DNA from: Clitopilus passeckerianus
Lineage: Eukaryota; Basidiomycota; Agaricomycetes; Agaricales; Entolomataceae
Length of the DNA: 64,000 nt
Direction: 5' to 3'
Assembly: GCA_944990035.1 (NCBI GenBank)
Contig: CALYLX010000146.1
Location: forward strand, 124,001-188,000
Positions within the stretch are counted from its first letter, which is position 1, and every line of letters starts with the position of its first letter. The notes below the pieces were generated by a model. The model ran no database searches. It was not told the DNA's origin and was given only the letters and a program-made list of their open reading frames with translations. Positions 50,068-62,182 of this stretch are shown piece after piece. The position numbers and the translations under genes are program-made.

Positions 50068-51300
50068 CTACATCAGAAGAACCGTCCGAAATGCCAGAGG
50101 CCTTGTATTGCCCAGTGTCGAAGAAACTGCACTCTTATTTCGAGGATACCTGGGACAGATTTCGACAAGTGTCGAATGAGGCTGGAAGGCACTCCCTGTG
50201 ATTGGGGTGGCCCAAACCGCACCCCAAACATTAGATGGTACACTAGGATACATCATTGAGCAACAGTGATGGGTACAGAATCGTTGTTGCCTTACCGGGA
50301 CGTTAGCCCAGTGTTTTATGACTTCTTCAAGGCGAACGTGCAGGGATTCCTGGCACAACTCGCAGTTTGTTTCCTTTATCAAAGGGTCGAAGGATAGGGA
50401 CAACAAGTTAGTAGAAATATCTATGAAGGGCATTAAATCGATTCTGGTTCAGTATAAATGAGGGCTGAGAAATCCGAACGCACCTGGTCTAGCCTCCCAA
50501 GCATTCGTAGCGGCAATCATTGCCCAAGCGCTGGTCAGCTTTTTGACTCGGCCCCATCGCAGTCTGGAGTCGGAGGATGTTCAGCTGGGGGAGCAAGAAG
50601 GATGGAGCGCAATGAAGCTAGACGATTCAAGTGCAGCGACAAAAGTCGTTTAACGTAGATGGCCCCGATACGCGCCGCCATTTCATCGGAAAGGGTAGAG
50701 ATTGGAAAGGAGAGCAGGTGGGAGGACGCCAACGCAGCGAGGTGATCTATTTTATAGTGAGCTGCTAAAGCATAAAGTTCCAACGGATGCGTTGGGGCAT
50801 AAAACAGGAACGCTTGATAGCATGGATTTTGAGGAATTAAGTGTGCAGTGGGATCGATGTGGTATTTGGGCATTGCATAAATGCTGCTCTCCAAAATCTG
50901 AAAAGGGGGGATTTGGCCGAGGTATGGCAATCTATACAAGATATGCATCATTGCATCCAGAACATTGGCCGGCTCAGGTATTGTGACCCTCGTTTCGACG
51001 CTCGGCCGGACAGCACCATTTACTACACCTGTCTGTATTTCAGGAAGAATAGACTTGAATGCGTCCTTCGAGAATGCTAGTATGCTTTCAGTATTCAGAT
51101 AGAACAAAACGTCGTCGGAAGCCGATACAATAACGTCGTATCCCGCATCATGAGAACGTGGGTAGAAAGAGGTAGAAACAGAGGCTATTGTTTCTTCTTC
51201 ACGGGTAACCTCTGCGAACTAGTGATCATAGGTAGTATCTTGGCCTGATGATGTGTCGATAAGATGGACTGACCACGCTGGCGTCGCTGGGGAAAGACAT
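50068..51300 (-). CDS. BTB/POZ-like protein 2, apparent 1-bp frameshift
   Basis: Second tandem copy. Exon 1 (ATG 51300, MSFPSDASV) splices to FAEVTREEETIASVSTSFYP. The core has DVIVSASDDVLFYLN, VTIPEPANVLDAMMHILYRLP, HLIPQNPCYQAFLFYAPTHPLELYALAAHY and IGAIYVKRLLSLHLNRLAS. At 50540-50544 (five T; AAAAA on the coding strand) the frame is lost after CDGAESK; with one more A it continues KLTSAWAMIAATNAWEARP, exactly collinear with copies 1 and 3. The next exon gives DISTNLL..NCELCQESLHVRLEEVIKHWANVP, the same CxxC tail. The last exon is not resolved, so the stop at 50068 is provisional. Confidence 0.7.
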
Positions 51301-52321
51301 CCTGATACACCTAGGTGAAGAGTAGGCGATGAACGTGTCCAGGTGCTTTAATGGTATGTCAGAAGCGAAGAATCATGGTATAAACAGTCTTGAAGGCTCA
51401 CATACTGATCTATGCCTGCGTCAAGGCTTCCTTGAAGTTTTCTCGGCCTTCAGTGGCGATCTCAGCTATATTAGCGAAAGCACACACTGATTGACGAAAT
51501 GAGCGCTACTAGTGCTCAAGCCAAGGTCTTTACGATGCAAAGCTAGCACGTTTTGGGATCAGACCCAAAATGAAGAACGAAGTTGATGATTCGATCAGAG
51601 CTTCACCATGCAGGTATTAGAGCTTCACATGACATGGCCATTTGTGGATTGTTTGCGCTAGTTGATGGAGTCGGCGGTGTTTAATGCGCCACCAACGGCG
51701 GCTACTCGCTGTCCGAGAAAGGTAGACGAGCATTTTTGTGGAGTAATTGCTGAGAGGGCTCGGACAACGCAAACACCGTCTTCTCAACCTACTATCCTGA
51801 AGATCAGAGAAAGCCTGACTTGAACTGGCGAACCACCTGCTTCCTCTTCGGGTCAGTGAAAGGTCGAACCACGGTTTCCCAGGATCCAGGAGTGGCTTTT
51901 TTCTGGGACAGCTGATGGGCCATGGCGACAAGACTCATCGAAAAATCTTCAACATTCTGGAGGCTCAACCATTCTCTAGGCTGTTGGACCTGCTTTCTAT
52001 GCCGTTGCATGTCCTACGAAATCTCAATGACGCGATTTGCATCTCGAAATTTCACCAAGCTGCGAGACGGCTCGCTCTGGCAGCATCAAATTGCACTGGT
52101 CATAATCAACGTCATTCCTTGCGGGTAAATACGACAACAGGTTCGCCGAGTTTTTCCGGCGACTTTTTGTGTTCTTTTGGGGAGATGAGTTCATAACAGT
52201 ATCTCAAAATCGCGGAAACACACCTATATTGCTCTTAGCTCATGGGGCGTCGTGAATACAACCGATGTATAATTGCTCGCGATTCGATGGTTCTGGAAGC
52301 TAGAAACTTGCCTCTGCTGTC
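51301..52321. other. Spacer between BTB genes 2 and 3
   Basis: About 1 kb. It holds overlapping open frames without recognisable domains (minus strand 51617-51931 and 51804-52010; plus strand 51915-52196). The minus frame near 51810-52000 (SMSLVAMAHQLSQKK) could be a remnant or a small gene, but nothing supports it further. Confidence 0.4.
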
Positions 52322-53510
52322 TTAAATGAAACTAAAACCGTAAATATCTGCGCATACGCCTCGAGAACAATAGAAACATGAATGCATTGCTCTCTTTCGA
52401 CTTCTTATCCTTGCAAGCGTGTATTTGAGGATGAAGTCGGGAGAAGAATAACTATATGGTATACTGGGTATGTGGTGAGCGTTGAAAATTCGGCTTAAAA
52501 CCGAGTGAATACCAACCTGAACAGCGGCCCAATGGTTGACAGCGTCTTGCACCTTGTTCTCCAGAGCTCGTTGACATAGTTCGCAGGTGATTGAATCGCC
52601 CAGTGCACTAAACGACGACCTGATCAAACTGGTCGATAAGTCTGTCGAGCCGCATGGTGTTAGAACGTTCAACACGCAAGATGAGATCAAGAGTTGAGAA
52701 GACATACCAGGCCTGGCATTCCATGCGAAATTTGCTGCAGTCATAGCCCATGCACTGGTAAGCTTCCTCTGTTGGTCGACATCGCAGGTTTCCGTGGTCT
52801 GATGTGGAATTGGCGGCGTTAACAAGATACCTTTGAGCGATTCCATCCTTTCAAGATGTAGGGAGAGTAATCGCTTCAGATAGACCGCGCCAATCCGCTC
52901 CGCCATGCCGTCGCTGATTGTTGTGAGTGGGCGCGAAAGAAGGTGGGATGAGGCCGCAGCAGCGAGGTGGTAAATGTCGAACTGGGCAGCCAGTGCGTAG
53001 AGCTCGAGGGGGACTAACGGGGCGAAGCCCAACAACGTTACATAGAAGGGGTTGGATGGGATCAGGTGCATCGATGGCTCAATTTTAAATTTCCGCATTG
53101 CACTAATGGCGTCGACGAAGGCCTGAAAACGGGGGGATTGATTGATGTACGGGATCCGATAGAGGGCATGGAGGATAATATCCAGAGTCTCTGAGGTCTC
53201 CGGGATGTGCGCAATCGATTCAGCATATCCTTCTATCGATACACCAGGTTGTGTGGTGATCGATTGGAAGGCTTCTGTGGAGGCCTGGCGGAGTACGTTG
53301 CTGTGCAGATAGAAAAGGACAGAGTCGTTGGTGAGGAAAACCAGGTCATACTGGAGTTTGTGGGAGTCTGGCGTAAAGGAAGACGATATTGTGATGGGTG
53401 GGGGTGTCTCCTGAGGTGGGTTGCCAGGTCAGCGCGACGGATTTTTTTGTATGCATAGTAATTTTTACCTGATGGATTCCAGGAACTGGACGTTGGGCTG
53501 AGTTGTTCAT
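52322..53510 (-). CDS. BTB/POZ-like protein 3 with C-terminal CxxC motif
   Basis: Third tandem copy. Exon 1 (ATG 53510, MNNSAQRPVPGIHQ) splices over a 54-nt intron to ETPPPITISSSFTPD, then YDLVFLTNDSVLFYLHSNVLRQAS, IPETSETLDIILHALYRIP, HLIPSNPFYVTLLGFAPLVPLELYALAAQF and IGAVYLKRLLSLHLERMES. CDVDQQRKLTSAWAMTAANFAWNARP is followed by an intron and DLSTSLIRSSF..ITCELCQRALENKVQDAVNHWAAVQ. No frameshift is seen. The reading frame remains open to 52322, but by analogy with copy 1 an intron probably begins just after WAAVQ, so the final residues are uncertain. Confidence 0.75.
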
Positions 53511-54329
53511 GTTGGGTGTTCGTGGGCGGTTCGGGGAGTTCGCCGGCGTGATTTATATGTTCCTTCCCGGCATGTAGGCCTGTTGGTCCTCCTCGCGTCC
53601 TCAAAGTAGCCCATTTATTCATCGCCCGTGTAAAAACGAGAGGCACTGTCGGAAAACTGATTATCATCGAAAGTGGCAAGGGAAATTTCAAGTTTTGGGT
53701 CAGGCCACTCGCATGAAGCTATGCCGACGAGGAATGAGGGAGGTCGGGATTCAAAAATTTCACTGTCTCTGGAGGTGCAATTCCGAGGAATATAGCTTCC
53801 GTGGGGCTTGGGGAAAGTGGAGAGAATTAAAGACCGATATTGCTGACTTTCCGGAATGAAAACCTCTTGGGTGACGGGCACAGGAATATGTTAAAACACC
53901 TGTACATATTAAGTAATGCGCCACGGGTCGACAATTCGCGCTAGACTGTATATGTCTGTGATTCTGGCAGTGCAGAGGACTATTAATGTCTGCGCTCTAG
54001 GCCTTGTGGTGAAAATATCGTTCCTGAGAATTATGTGGTTTCGAAATGATAGGTTTACCGAACCCGGCCACGAGTCGGCCCAATAATAAGGGTTACCCCC
54101 GCGAGTCCGGCGAGTCGAACTGCCAAAACATACGATTAACCGTGTCAAATTATTAACGGAAAAACAAGGAAATATTCGTCGATCCAAACCCCCCAGATTT
54201 ACATGCATGTTCCAAAGTTATTTCAAAATTTGAGGGCATACCTTCAGACTATCCTACGCATATATTTCTACTTCGAAAGGGCTCAAAGCCATCATCCACG
54301 ACGGCGTCTATCTATAAGACAGGCCGGAC
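53511..54329. other. Intergenic region, no supported gene
   Basis: About 0.8 kb between BTB-3 and the OSH stop. Open frames on the minus strand (53615-53881, 53909-54208) have no domain and no conserved start. No repeat recognised. Confidence 0.5.
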
Positions 54330-56536
54330 CTAAACAGTGACCCCTGGCACTGCTGGCCAATTCTCCAAGAACTCGTACGTGTCTTCCGTGGGAGGCACAA
54401 GCTTGACCAGCTTTCCAAGGCGCTCGTCTGTGGGATTCGCCAGTGAGCATGTGGGTTATTCGGAACCGCTGACGAAAGCCCAGGCCCGCAGCCTATTGCA
54501 GGTGGAGAAGGTATAGTGGGATATGAAGAGGTGGAGGAAGGGCAGTGTGGTGCAAGCAAAACTTAAAAATTCTGCACAAATTGTGCGGAAGGTTCGCATG
54601 GTGGTAGATGCCGATGAGGCACCATGAATGTGAAGAGGCACAGGATAGGAACCGAGGCAATGGTAAACAGGAGACTTGACAATGGAACTTACAGGTAGGA
54701 TCACTCTCGATCTTCTTGAAATGCTTCAGCTGCCAAGATGTACCGGCAGCGGCTTCATCCCTTCTCATCTGGCGTTGCTCGTTCTAAGAAGGAAAGGGGG
54801 GGCAATGAGCACCAACGTTTGAACATGTAAGGCAGAGTATAGGCATGAGTAAATCCCGAAAAGTTATCAGATAACAGCCATACAATGAGTGATCATGGAG
54901 TAACATTACCCCATACTCCAGTGTTTGGAGGAACGGAAAACTTCTCGGAATCCGGAAAAGTCGAAGCATGACTCGGAATTGCACTACACCACAGGATAGC
55001 GAGAAATGGAGTAAGCGCTCACCTCAATTCGGGACTTCTCCCGGCTAGCTTTCTCGAAGTCACCTTCCCGAATTCCGCTCGCAACCTCCTTCCACAAACG
55101 CCGAGTCTCGAAGGTACCCATGCCTCGGTCATCACCAACAGGCTTGCCGTCCGAGGCCTTCTCCAATATCGCGCCACCTACAGCAGTCACTTCGGTCTTG
55201 TGGGTCCCAGTGGAGTCGGAGACGTCATGGAAGTACTCCCCATCGTTAGCACTGGCGTTGGAACTGCCTCCCCAGTACGAATAGGAAGATCCACTGGCGG
55301 ATGCGGCACCCTTGCCCTTGGTGACCTTGCTATTCAAATGCCATGTGCCTTCAATGACAGTCTCATCGTTATGTCCAGATCCATGACCCGGTGCGGGAAC
55401 AAGAGTAGCCTTGAAAGAATGCGATTTGCCGGAGAAGTAGCCCTTGCCCTTGTATTCAATTGTGGAGATAAAGCCGCCGCCAATGATGTACGACGTTTCG
55501 GTGAGCTCGATGTAAGGAGAACCGTACCTATTGAACAAAGGTGTCAGTAGTTCAGCGGCATTCAAAGAAACCGACTTACCACAAGCCATCAATTCGCAAT
55601 CTGGGAAGGGTGATCAGGTACTCTTCCTTCTGGTTATTTGGAAGAGTGACAGTAAGAATCGCATGTCCGATCTGCTTCACAATGATGGATCCGGCTGTTC
55701 CATATCTTTTCAGAGAAATATTATCGGTACTTCAAGATTTGAATCCTACCACTGAAGCTGGTCTTCTGCGCGTTGTGGCCTCTGAGCCTCAAACCCTTAG
55801 CCTTGTTCTCGATGACGTAGGCGGTAATTGGTGGATGGTGAGAGACTTGCTCAACCAGGAGGGTAGTTTCTCCAACGGTGGCCGTATCCTTTCCTGAAGG
55901 TGGCCAATGTCCGTAGAAGAGCCTAGAGATCATTCAGCACCGATATAGTCAAAATGAGCCATAGAATGGGAACGTACTCTCCCAACACCGGATTTAGGGG
56001 CCTATTGAGCGAAATATGAGCGCTTAAAGTAGTATGAGGGTCCATAGAACTCACTTCTTCTCAGAACCCATGCTTTCATTACGAGACGTGTATTGACCTT
56101 TCAAAGTCGTCTATAAACTCCTTCAGATATACCTTCTCCACAAGGGATCAAACGATTTCTTACAATGAACCACTTGAGAACTGCAACGGCTCTAGTCTGG
56201 TTATCCTTTGCATCGGCGATGGCAGCGAAGACGGCCGGATGTTCACACCAGTAGGCAGGGAACTCTGTGAGTGAAACAGGTGACAGGATGAAAGGAGGGG
56301 CAGTAAGAGACGAGAGATCGCCAGAGACCGAAGCAATCCTAGTAGCAGATCAGTTCCAGCTTTATGATCGACGTGCTCTGTCAAGACATACGATTTAAGG
56401 AACGAAGACCACGAACTGCGCTGAGCTGCTGGGACGGCCTTGAAACAAGAATCACTCGTCAGTAACGAAAAATCTCGACATTTGCGAGGATTGAACTGCG
56501 TACTTCTCCTACAGTCTCTTGTTTGTCTGAACTCAT
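54330..56536 (-). CDS. Oxysterol-binding protein (OSH/ORP lipid-transfer protein)
   Basis: Short ORP made of the lipid-binding ORD alone, like yeast Osh4; these exchange sterol for PI4P between membranes. Exons from ATG 56536: MSSDKQETVGE; AVPAAQRSSWSSFLKS; IASVSGDLSSLTAPPFILSP..WCEHPAVFAAI; LKGQYTSRNESMGSEKK; PLNPVLGE (PI4P-binding motif region); LFYGHWPPSGKD with the family signature EQVSHHPPI; YGSPYIELTETSYI and GKGYFSGKSHSFKAT; then DGKPVGDDRGMGTFETRRLWKEV; NEQRQMRRDEAAAGTSWQLKHF; and the last exon ERLGKLVKLVPPTEDTYEFLENWP. No PH or ankyrin domain. A Gly/Ser-rich insert (ASASGSSYSYWGGSSNAS) lies inside the ORD. Introns are canonical and all frames join. Confidence 0.92.
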
Positions 56537-56926
56537 GTTTAGGTCGTGGTCGTGGTCAAGCGGATATGGTGGTTCCTGCACCGCCTATTATTCGCGCCAG
56601 TATATTGCCTGCATGACGTAATCAAGACAACGAGGGAAGTACAAGATGTGGTTTATCATTGTGGTCAAAAGAAAAAACAGCGTATGCACAGTAGGTGGGA
56701 CAATATTATAACAATGCTTCAAGGCCAGAGGAGGAAACTTAAAGTAGTAGAACACCAATTGCGCAAGCAGATGGAATGGTTACACACACACTCATACAGC
56801 AGGGAGGAGAGATAAAGAACGGGTGGGAGGAAGTAAAGAGCAATAAATAGAACAAAAGGAGGGTATGCAGGTCATCAACTATAATGACATTGGCAGCCGT
56901 TAGAGCTGCAAGGGAAGTCGGCGAGT

Positions 56927-57508
56927 TTACTCGTCATCATCTTTGTCGTCGCCATCGTCCTCACTTGTGGCGGCCTTTTTCTGCAAAAGCTATCAGCAAT
57001 CATCTTCAGGATAGTGCTATAAGAAGGCGTACGCTGTTATTGTATGATTCCTTTTCTTCCTCTGCACGTTGTTTATCGGCAGTTGCTTGGTCAATATAGG
57101 GCTGGAATGTAAGGTCAGACACAAGAAATCAAAATTTCAACATTCAAGACACACCTTCTTGTCATCGTCGCTCAACTCCTTCCACTTGGCGCCCAAAAGC
57201 TTGCCAAGTTCACCAAAGGAGGCGCTGGGGTTCTCAGCCTTAACTCGCTCACGCCAGTCTTGGGAGAAGAACATGTATGCAGAGAGGGCACGCTTCGGTG
57301 CCTTGGGGTCTTTCTTTCCGCCCCTAGCGGGCTTAGCGGCGGTGGCCTTCTCAGCCTTCTCGGCGGCCTTGCGCTATGAGAGAATAAAGTTAGCCTGGGT
57401 TCATGCATAGCAAAGACAGAAAAAGTGGGTTAGGTTGGCAAGTATGTTATGTAAACATGGGCGAACTGGAAAAACACATACCTTAGGCTTGGTAGAGTCT
57501 TTGGGCAT
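56927..57508 (-). CDS. NHP6: HMG-box chromatin protein NHP6
   Basis: Non-histone architectural DNA-bending protein of the HMGB type. ATG 57508 (MPKDSTKPK), an intron, then a Lys/Ala-rich leader and the single HMG box: [71 protein letters not shown]. The acidic tail [14 protein letters not shown] ends at 56927. Exons are 57508-57482, about 57373-57154, 57101-57032 and 56979-56927. The protein is about 120 aa, slightly longer than yeast Nhp6 because of the acidic tail. It is expected to act with FACT and other chromatin factors. Confidence 0.93.
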
Positions 57509-57548
57509 CTAGAAAAGCGTAGGATTAGTACATGTGCGCTAAGAAGTA

Positions 57549-58610
57549 GGTAGAACATGGTGAAAAGTGACAAAGTGCCGGAAGCGCTGGGCGGTAACAA
57601 ATCGACGTGGCCATCGTCGTCAACGACACCAACGCGCAATCTGAGACAGCGTAGAATGTCCGTTGACGATGGAGAGCGCGATGGATGCTGGAGTGAGGTG
57701 AACGCGTCGACGCGATTACGGAACAAACAAACAACGCGCGATCGCTGCCTGCGAGCATGAAGGCGGGGGTATCTCGCCGACGACGACGACGAAAAACAAG
57801 CAAAAAACGTTATTGATAACGTCGTCGAAAAGGGTTTCGGTATGTATAAGAAAATATTTATCGAGACGACACATACCTTGTAATTTTAGAATATAGGGGG
57901 CGGAGAGTGTCGCAGGCGGTTTTTGACTGTGACTGGTACTTGGCTGGGCTAAAGGCTGGCTGGGCTGCCTGAGTGCTGGCAGGGCACTCTTTTGGCCTGC
58001 TCAACCGTGGTTCGAACCGTGGGAATCATCAACAATGCGCACGGACGCTTTCGCTTAGATCATCAGTTTCGGACTTACAATGCCTCCATTTGGTTGTTCT
58101 TTTGCCGAATATTACCCGCTTCCAGGTATTGCGTTTGAGTTTTGCATGTGGGCGGTCGGCATCCTCAATGCACGCTTATCAGCTGATAGAATACACGAAC
58201 GTTTAGTGGCATACGTACTTGGTTGCCCAACGACTCAAGTGATCCACCTATGCCGGCTAGAGCTATTCATGAGACCTGGCGATACTCGTGCTCACCTGGC
58301 GCTCGCCATCTGGGTTCTCCTTTGCGTTTGTCTCTAGATTTGCACCTGAAATCAATTGATCAGTATCCACTCTTTAATATCAAATCAAAGAGAAACATAA
58401 AAATAATCTTGAATAACCTACCAGGTCCCACCACCCTCCTCTCGCACAAAGCGAGCCACTTACCTTGCTGCTAATCTATCTACACTGTAGCTTCTATCTA
58501 TATGCTACTACCTACGACCCAGAACTATCTACAGGCGGCCATTTCTACAAGGATGATGAATAAAGTTCGAGCTCTGATCTATCTATCCACGAGGGTATGG
58601 TATATCGATG
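57549..58610. other. Promoter/intergenic region upstream of NHP6
   Basis: About 1 kb. It contains ACGCGT (57702-57707) and several GCGCG/CGCGAT words, a GACGACGACGAC repeat near 57780, a GGCTGGCTGGGCT tract near 57935-57980 and a T-arm-like GGTTCGAACC near 58012 that has no supporting tRNA structure. No protein-coding gene recognised. Confidence 0.5.
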
Positions 58611-59548
58611 CTAAATCCCTGTGAAGTGGCCAACCCTTGCATTTTCGGGGCAGGGAAGCTCACCTTTGCTATCCCTTAATCTCGAACGAACCACTTTATA
58701 CCTCTTCACCCACGCCTCATCCCTCTCCTTCTCCCCAAGAACACCAGACTCAGAAGGAGGCAACTCGTATGGCTTCAACACCCGGCTCTTCTCTTTAATC
58801 GCCCGCCCCGCTTTCTTCCTTATCGTCAATATACGAGACAACTTTGCACCAGATCGCTGCTCATCTTCTATCGTTCCCCCATCGCTTCCCTCCTCAAAAT
58901 TTCCTTTGCCTCCTTCCTCTTGCGAATAAGCTCCCTCACATCCTCGTTCGACAATGCCTTCTCCATCTGCTTTGGTCGGATTGTATCGTGTATCTCAAGG
59001 TTGTTTTCTGACAGCGCCTTCTTGACTCGGCCATCCTCTGTCTTGTCGGATCCCGTTGAAACATAGGCCACCCATGGAAGCACCTCCTCGTCCGGTGCGA
59101 ATGACTCCGAGGAAGGGAACTGTCCATCAAGAGGCAGCGGCTCGGCAGTACCCCTTTCAATACCGTTGACATCGAAATACTTCGCACCCCCCTGGCAAAC
59201 TCCCCTCCTCCCTGTAATGTCCGCCATCTTGCCCTGGTCGGATTGTTCTTCAGAGCCGTCGGAGAGCTCGATGGTTATCACGGAGTAAACAGAACCGATC
59301 GTCGTCGATGAGGTCGATTGTAGGAACTCTGCCATATCTGCCGTCTTTGATTCGGTGTCCTGCCCAAAGAAACCCGCATTAGTGAGGCTCATATGCACAT
59401 TTGAAGGAATAGCAGTGAGGGGAGGTGAAATGCTTCTCTTGTTAATAGTGACAGGGGCTTTCGCCTTACTGCCAATATTGGGTTTAACCACTTGATTCGG
59501 GGAGGAGGAAAAGGCGAGGCTATAAAGGGCTTTAACAATGAAAAACAT
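58611..59548 (-). CDS. Hypothetical protein, possible frameshift near residue 220
   Basis: Not recognised. ATG 59548 (MFFIVKALYSLAFSSSPNQ) starts a 226-codon frame ending at 58868 with no clear domain; it is Ser/Thr-rich, then charged (ELIRKRKEAKE). The adjacent frame to 58611 continues as a basic, charged sequence (GSDGGTIEDEQRSGAKLSRIL, KSRVLKPYELPPSESG, WVKRYKVVRSRLRDSKG) with no start codon of its own. One extra base at 58896-58902 would join both into one protein of about 312 aa, reading EAKENFEEGSDGGTIEDEQ. An unseen intron is an alternative. The gene itself is moderately supported by frame length only. Confidence 0.4.
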
Positions 59549-59816
59549 GTTATAGTTTACGTATGAAGGTTTAGGGATTTGGTAAGTTTGTATTGTGCTT
59601 TACAAAGCAAGGTAGTGGTAGAACGCCAGAAGGAATTCTGATTTGTTAGGCATTGGGGGGTCGTGTTCTTATACGGACTCTTTGTTTGCTCTTAGTCGAC
59701 TTTGCAATAGGAGATCGATCCCCAAATAACATCACAAGCTAGGCCGCACTTCTATTTGTAATATTCAAATATGAAGTATGAACATAGAAATTTTCTACAC
59801 TATTGCCATATATGTC

Positions 59817-62182
59817 TTACAGGTACGATGTTATGAGGCCTTTTGCTCTCCCACATCGACAGACTAAGGCTCTGAAATCTCCCGGTGAGTATGCAAGTCG
59901 CTTCAAGATCACGGGTGACGAACCTTTCTTCTCATCGATGGCCTCATCGGATGTCCGATTCCCACTTTCGAGGCCCCCTTCCTGAGACGACGTTCGACTG
60001 AGGTTGGAAATTGGCCCGGTGAACCAATGTACGCCTCCATACTTCGGGCAGTAGTACCAAGCGAGAGAAAGGATCATTACTCCCCCGATGACGACCACCG
60101 TGTAGTTGTTATCCGCTACGGTGGTCTGAGGTGTGCTGGGGAAGAGGAAGACCACAAACATGAAGGTCATGAATGCTACAGATATAACAGCGCAAGGTAT
60201 GCTCTGGTGAAGATATCATTATTTGAATTAGACATCTCAATCTCGGGTTAGGACTTACGAAGAAACCCAGGCTGAATGGACCGGGTTCGAAGCTGTTCGA
60301 GCACAAGAAACGAGCAGCAATAGGAATACCGTATGCGATGTACAAGCCATTGATTGAGATGGCGAAAATAGCGTTGATGGCTTGAGGGCCGCCAAAGGAA
60401 AGAAGACCAAGAGCGATTGCAGCGAAAGCGTCAAAGACGACAGTGTTGACGGGTGTCTTGGTGTACTTGTTCATGCGGTAGAGCCATCCAGAGAAAGGAA
60501 GAGCTTGAATGGATATGTTGGTTAGCCTAAGCATTGTCGGCATGATGAATCTTTACCATGATCGCGACTGAATGCGAAAGTTTGGCGACTGGCCGCAAGG
60601 AGCTGTTCGCCCAAACTCAGCATTCGCTCAATGCATCGTCAAAGTGAGCCTTACCATACTAGACCCCATCATGTACCTATCGAACAGATGTCATTGAACT
60701 GCATAAGCTCTGAGAAAGGATTTGCGTACTGGACAAGAACAACGATGGCCCAGATCCCTAGTGTAGCTCTCCTACCAAAGCTGTTGAAGAAGATCTGAGC
60801 CATTGGCTGTGGGCTGTCGTATAACGCCTGCAGGTCAGTCCCCATGCAGAATGCTAGTGCCATGTTAATTGCTGTGCAAGTCAAGCTTCAGTTAAAACCT
60901 GGAAGCTTGGAAGAGAAAGAAGGGATACCCCAGCCCAGAATGCCTGCGATCGCGATAGCCATAACAATGGCCCACGGAACCGCTGTGGCAGCATTAGAGG
61001 CTTCCTCGCTGATGTGTACGCTTGAATCGAAGGATGCTAGATGAGAGGGTTTAAGAAATATGATATACGCAATAGGTCGCAGACGAGCTTACCGATTGTC
61101 CACAGAGGAGCGAGGAAACTAAGAATGAATGCAAAACCGTTGTCCCAGCCGTTCACTGGATTATCTTTTCAGTATTCGAGGTAGAAGCGGATGGCAAATC
61201 TTCCTACAATTGACGAACTCGCCGAGCGCGAAATGTGCAGTGTTTTTGAATTCGGCGGGGGTGGCAATAGGAAGAGCGATGATGACGGCCAGGCACAACC
61301 TAGTTGATTCCGTTAACGCCGCCTGGAGGGAATTGTATGGGTACTCACAAAACATTAAGAATGACATAGACCGTTTGCAAGCGAGCTAGGAGAGCTGTTC
61401 CGAGACTGCAAACAACTATATGGGTCACAATGATGCAGGCGTAGACACCACTGTGGTCGTGGTTAGCTTGTCGAAGATCCTGCACAGACTGAGTAGTAAC
61501 TCACAATGTCTGAGCGTTGGTTGCCTCGAAGGTATCTCCGGACCCTATGCTAGCGGCTGCCATGACCTGTACCGCACATCCCCAGTCGATAGAGGCAACG
61601 GCAGCGATAGATCCGATCGTGTTTGCATCTGGGATACATTAGCAGACGTTTGGTGAATCCAGCGAAGGAGAATTGCTTACAACCAACTATCCAGCAAAGA
61701 AGATTCCTCCATTTCTCGGGGTACAGAGAGAAAGTCCAGAAGTACAGCTTGACCACAAGAAAATTAGGATAAGGGTCGGAATGAGGAAACGAAGACTTAC
61801 TCCTCCGGAAGTGGGTGCTGCAGATGCCAACTCTGCCATTGACATGCCTACCAGAAGAATGAATATGCTGGCAACCGCCCACTATCGTCCCGTCAGCACA
61901 CTGCACATTGAACCGGTATGTTATGACGTACGCCCCAGACCATGGCCGGACCTCCGCCATTAGGGATAGCATAGAACAGAACGGAGGCAATAGAGGGCAG
62001 AAGTCCAATGATTGAGAACGCTATCCCAAAAACCTAGAGGAATTCGTGAACCCCCGGAATACTTAGTGCTCGTTCAAAGAACGTACCTCTAAGGGCGTAA
62101 AGGCACGCTTGAACTCCTGCTTGTATCCCAACTTCGCCAAGAGTTCCTCATCAGCTGTCTTCATCAACTCTTTGTTGTTCAT
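59817..62182 (-). CDS. APC-superfamily amino-acid permease (GABA/choline-transporter type)
   Basis: Plasma-membrane amino-acid/amine permease with 12 expected helices. ATG 62182 (MNNKELMKTADEELLAKLGYKQEF) leads to KRAFTPLEVFGIAFSIIGLLPSIASVLF, the hallmark first helix of the fungal GABA/choline permease group. Following pieces: GGPAMVWGWAVASIFILLVGMSMAELASAAPTSGG (split by introns), IGSIAAVASIDWGCAVQVMAAAS, GVYACIIVTHIVVCSLGTALL, FAFILSFLAPLWTIASFDSSVHISEEASNA, AINMALAFCMGTDLQALYDSPQPMAQIFFN, SRQTFAFSRDHALPFSGWLYRMNKYTKTPVNT and CAVISVAFMTFMFVVFLFP; all are quoted as cues. The C-terminal tail is Ser/Arg-rich and the last residues (after YSPGD) may be altered by an unrecognised intron. About 12 introns. 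Substrate not determinable. Confidence 0.88.

Noticed and set aside
58008..58030. GGTTCGAACC, resembling a tRNA T-arm
   Set aside because: Flanking bases do not pair to make a T-stem, and no acceptor, D or anticodon arms could be found.
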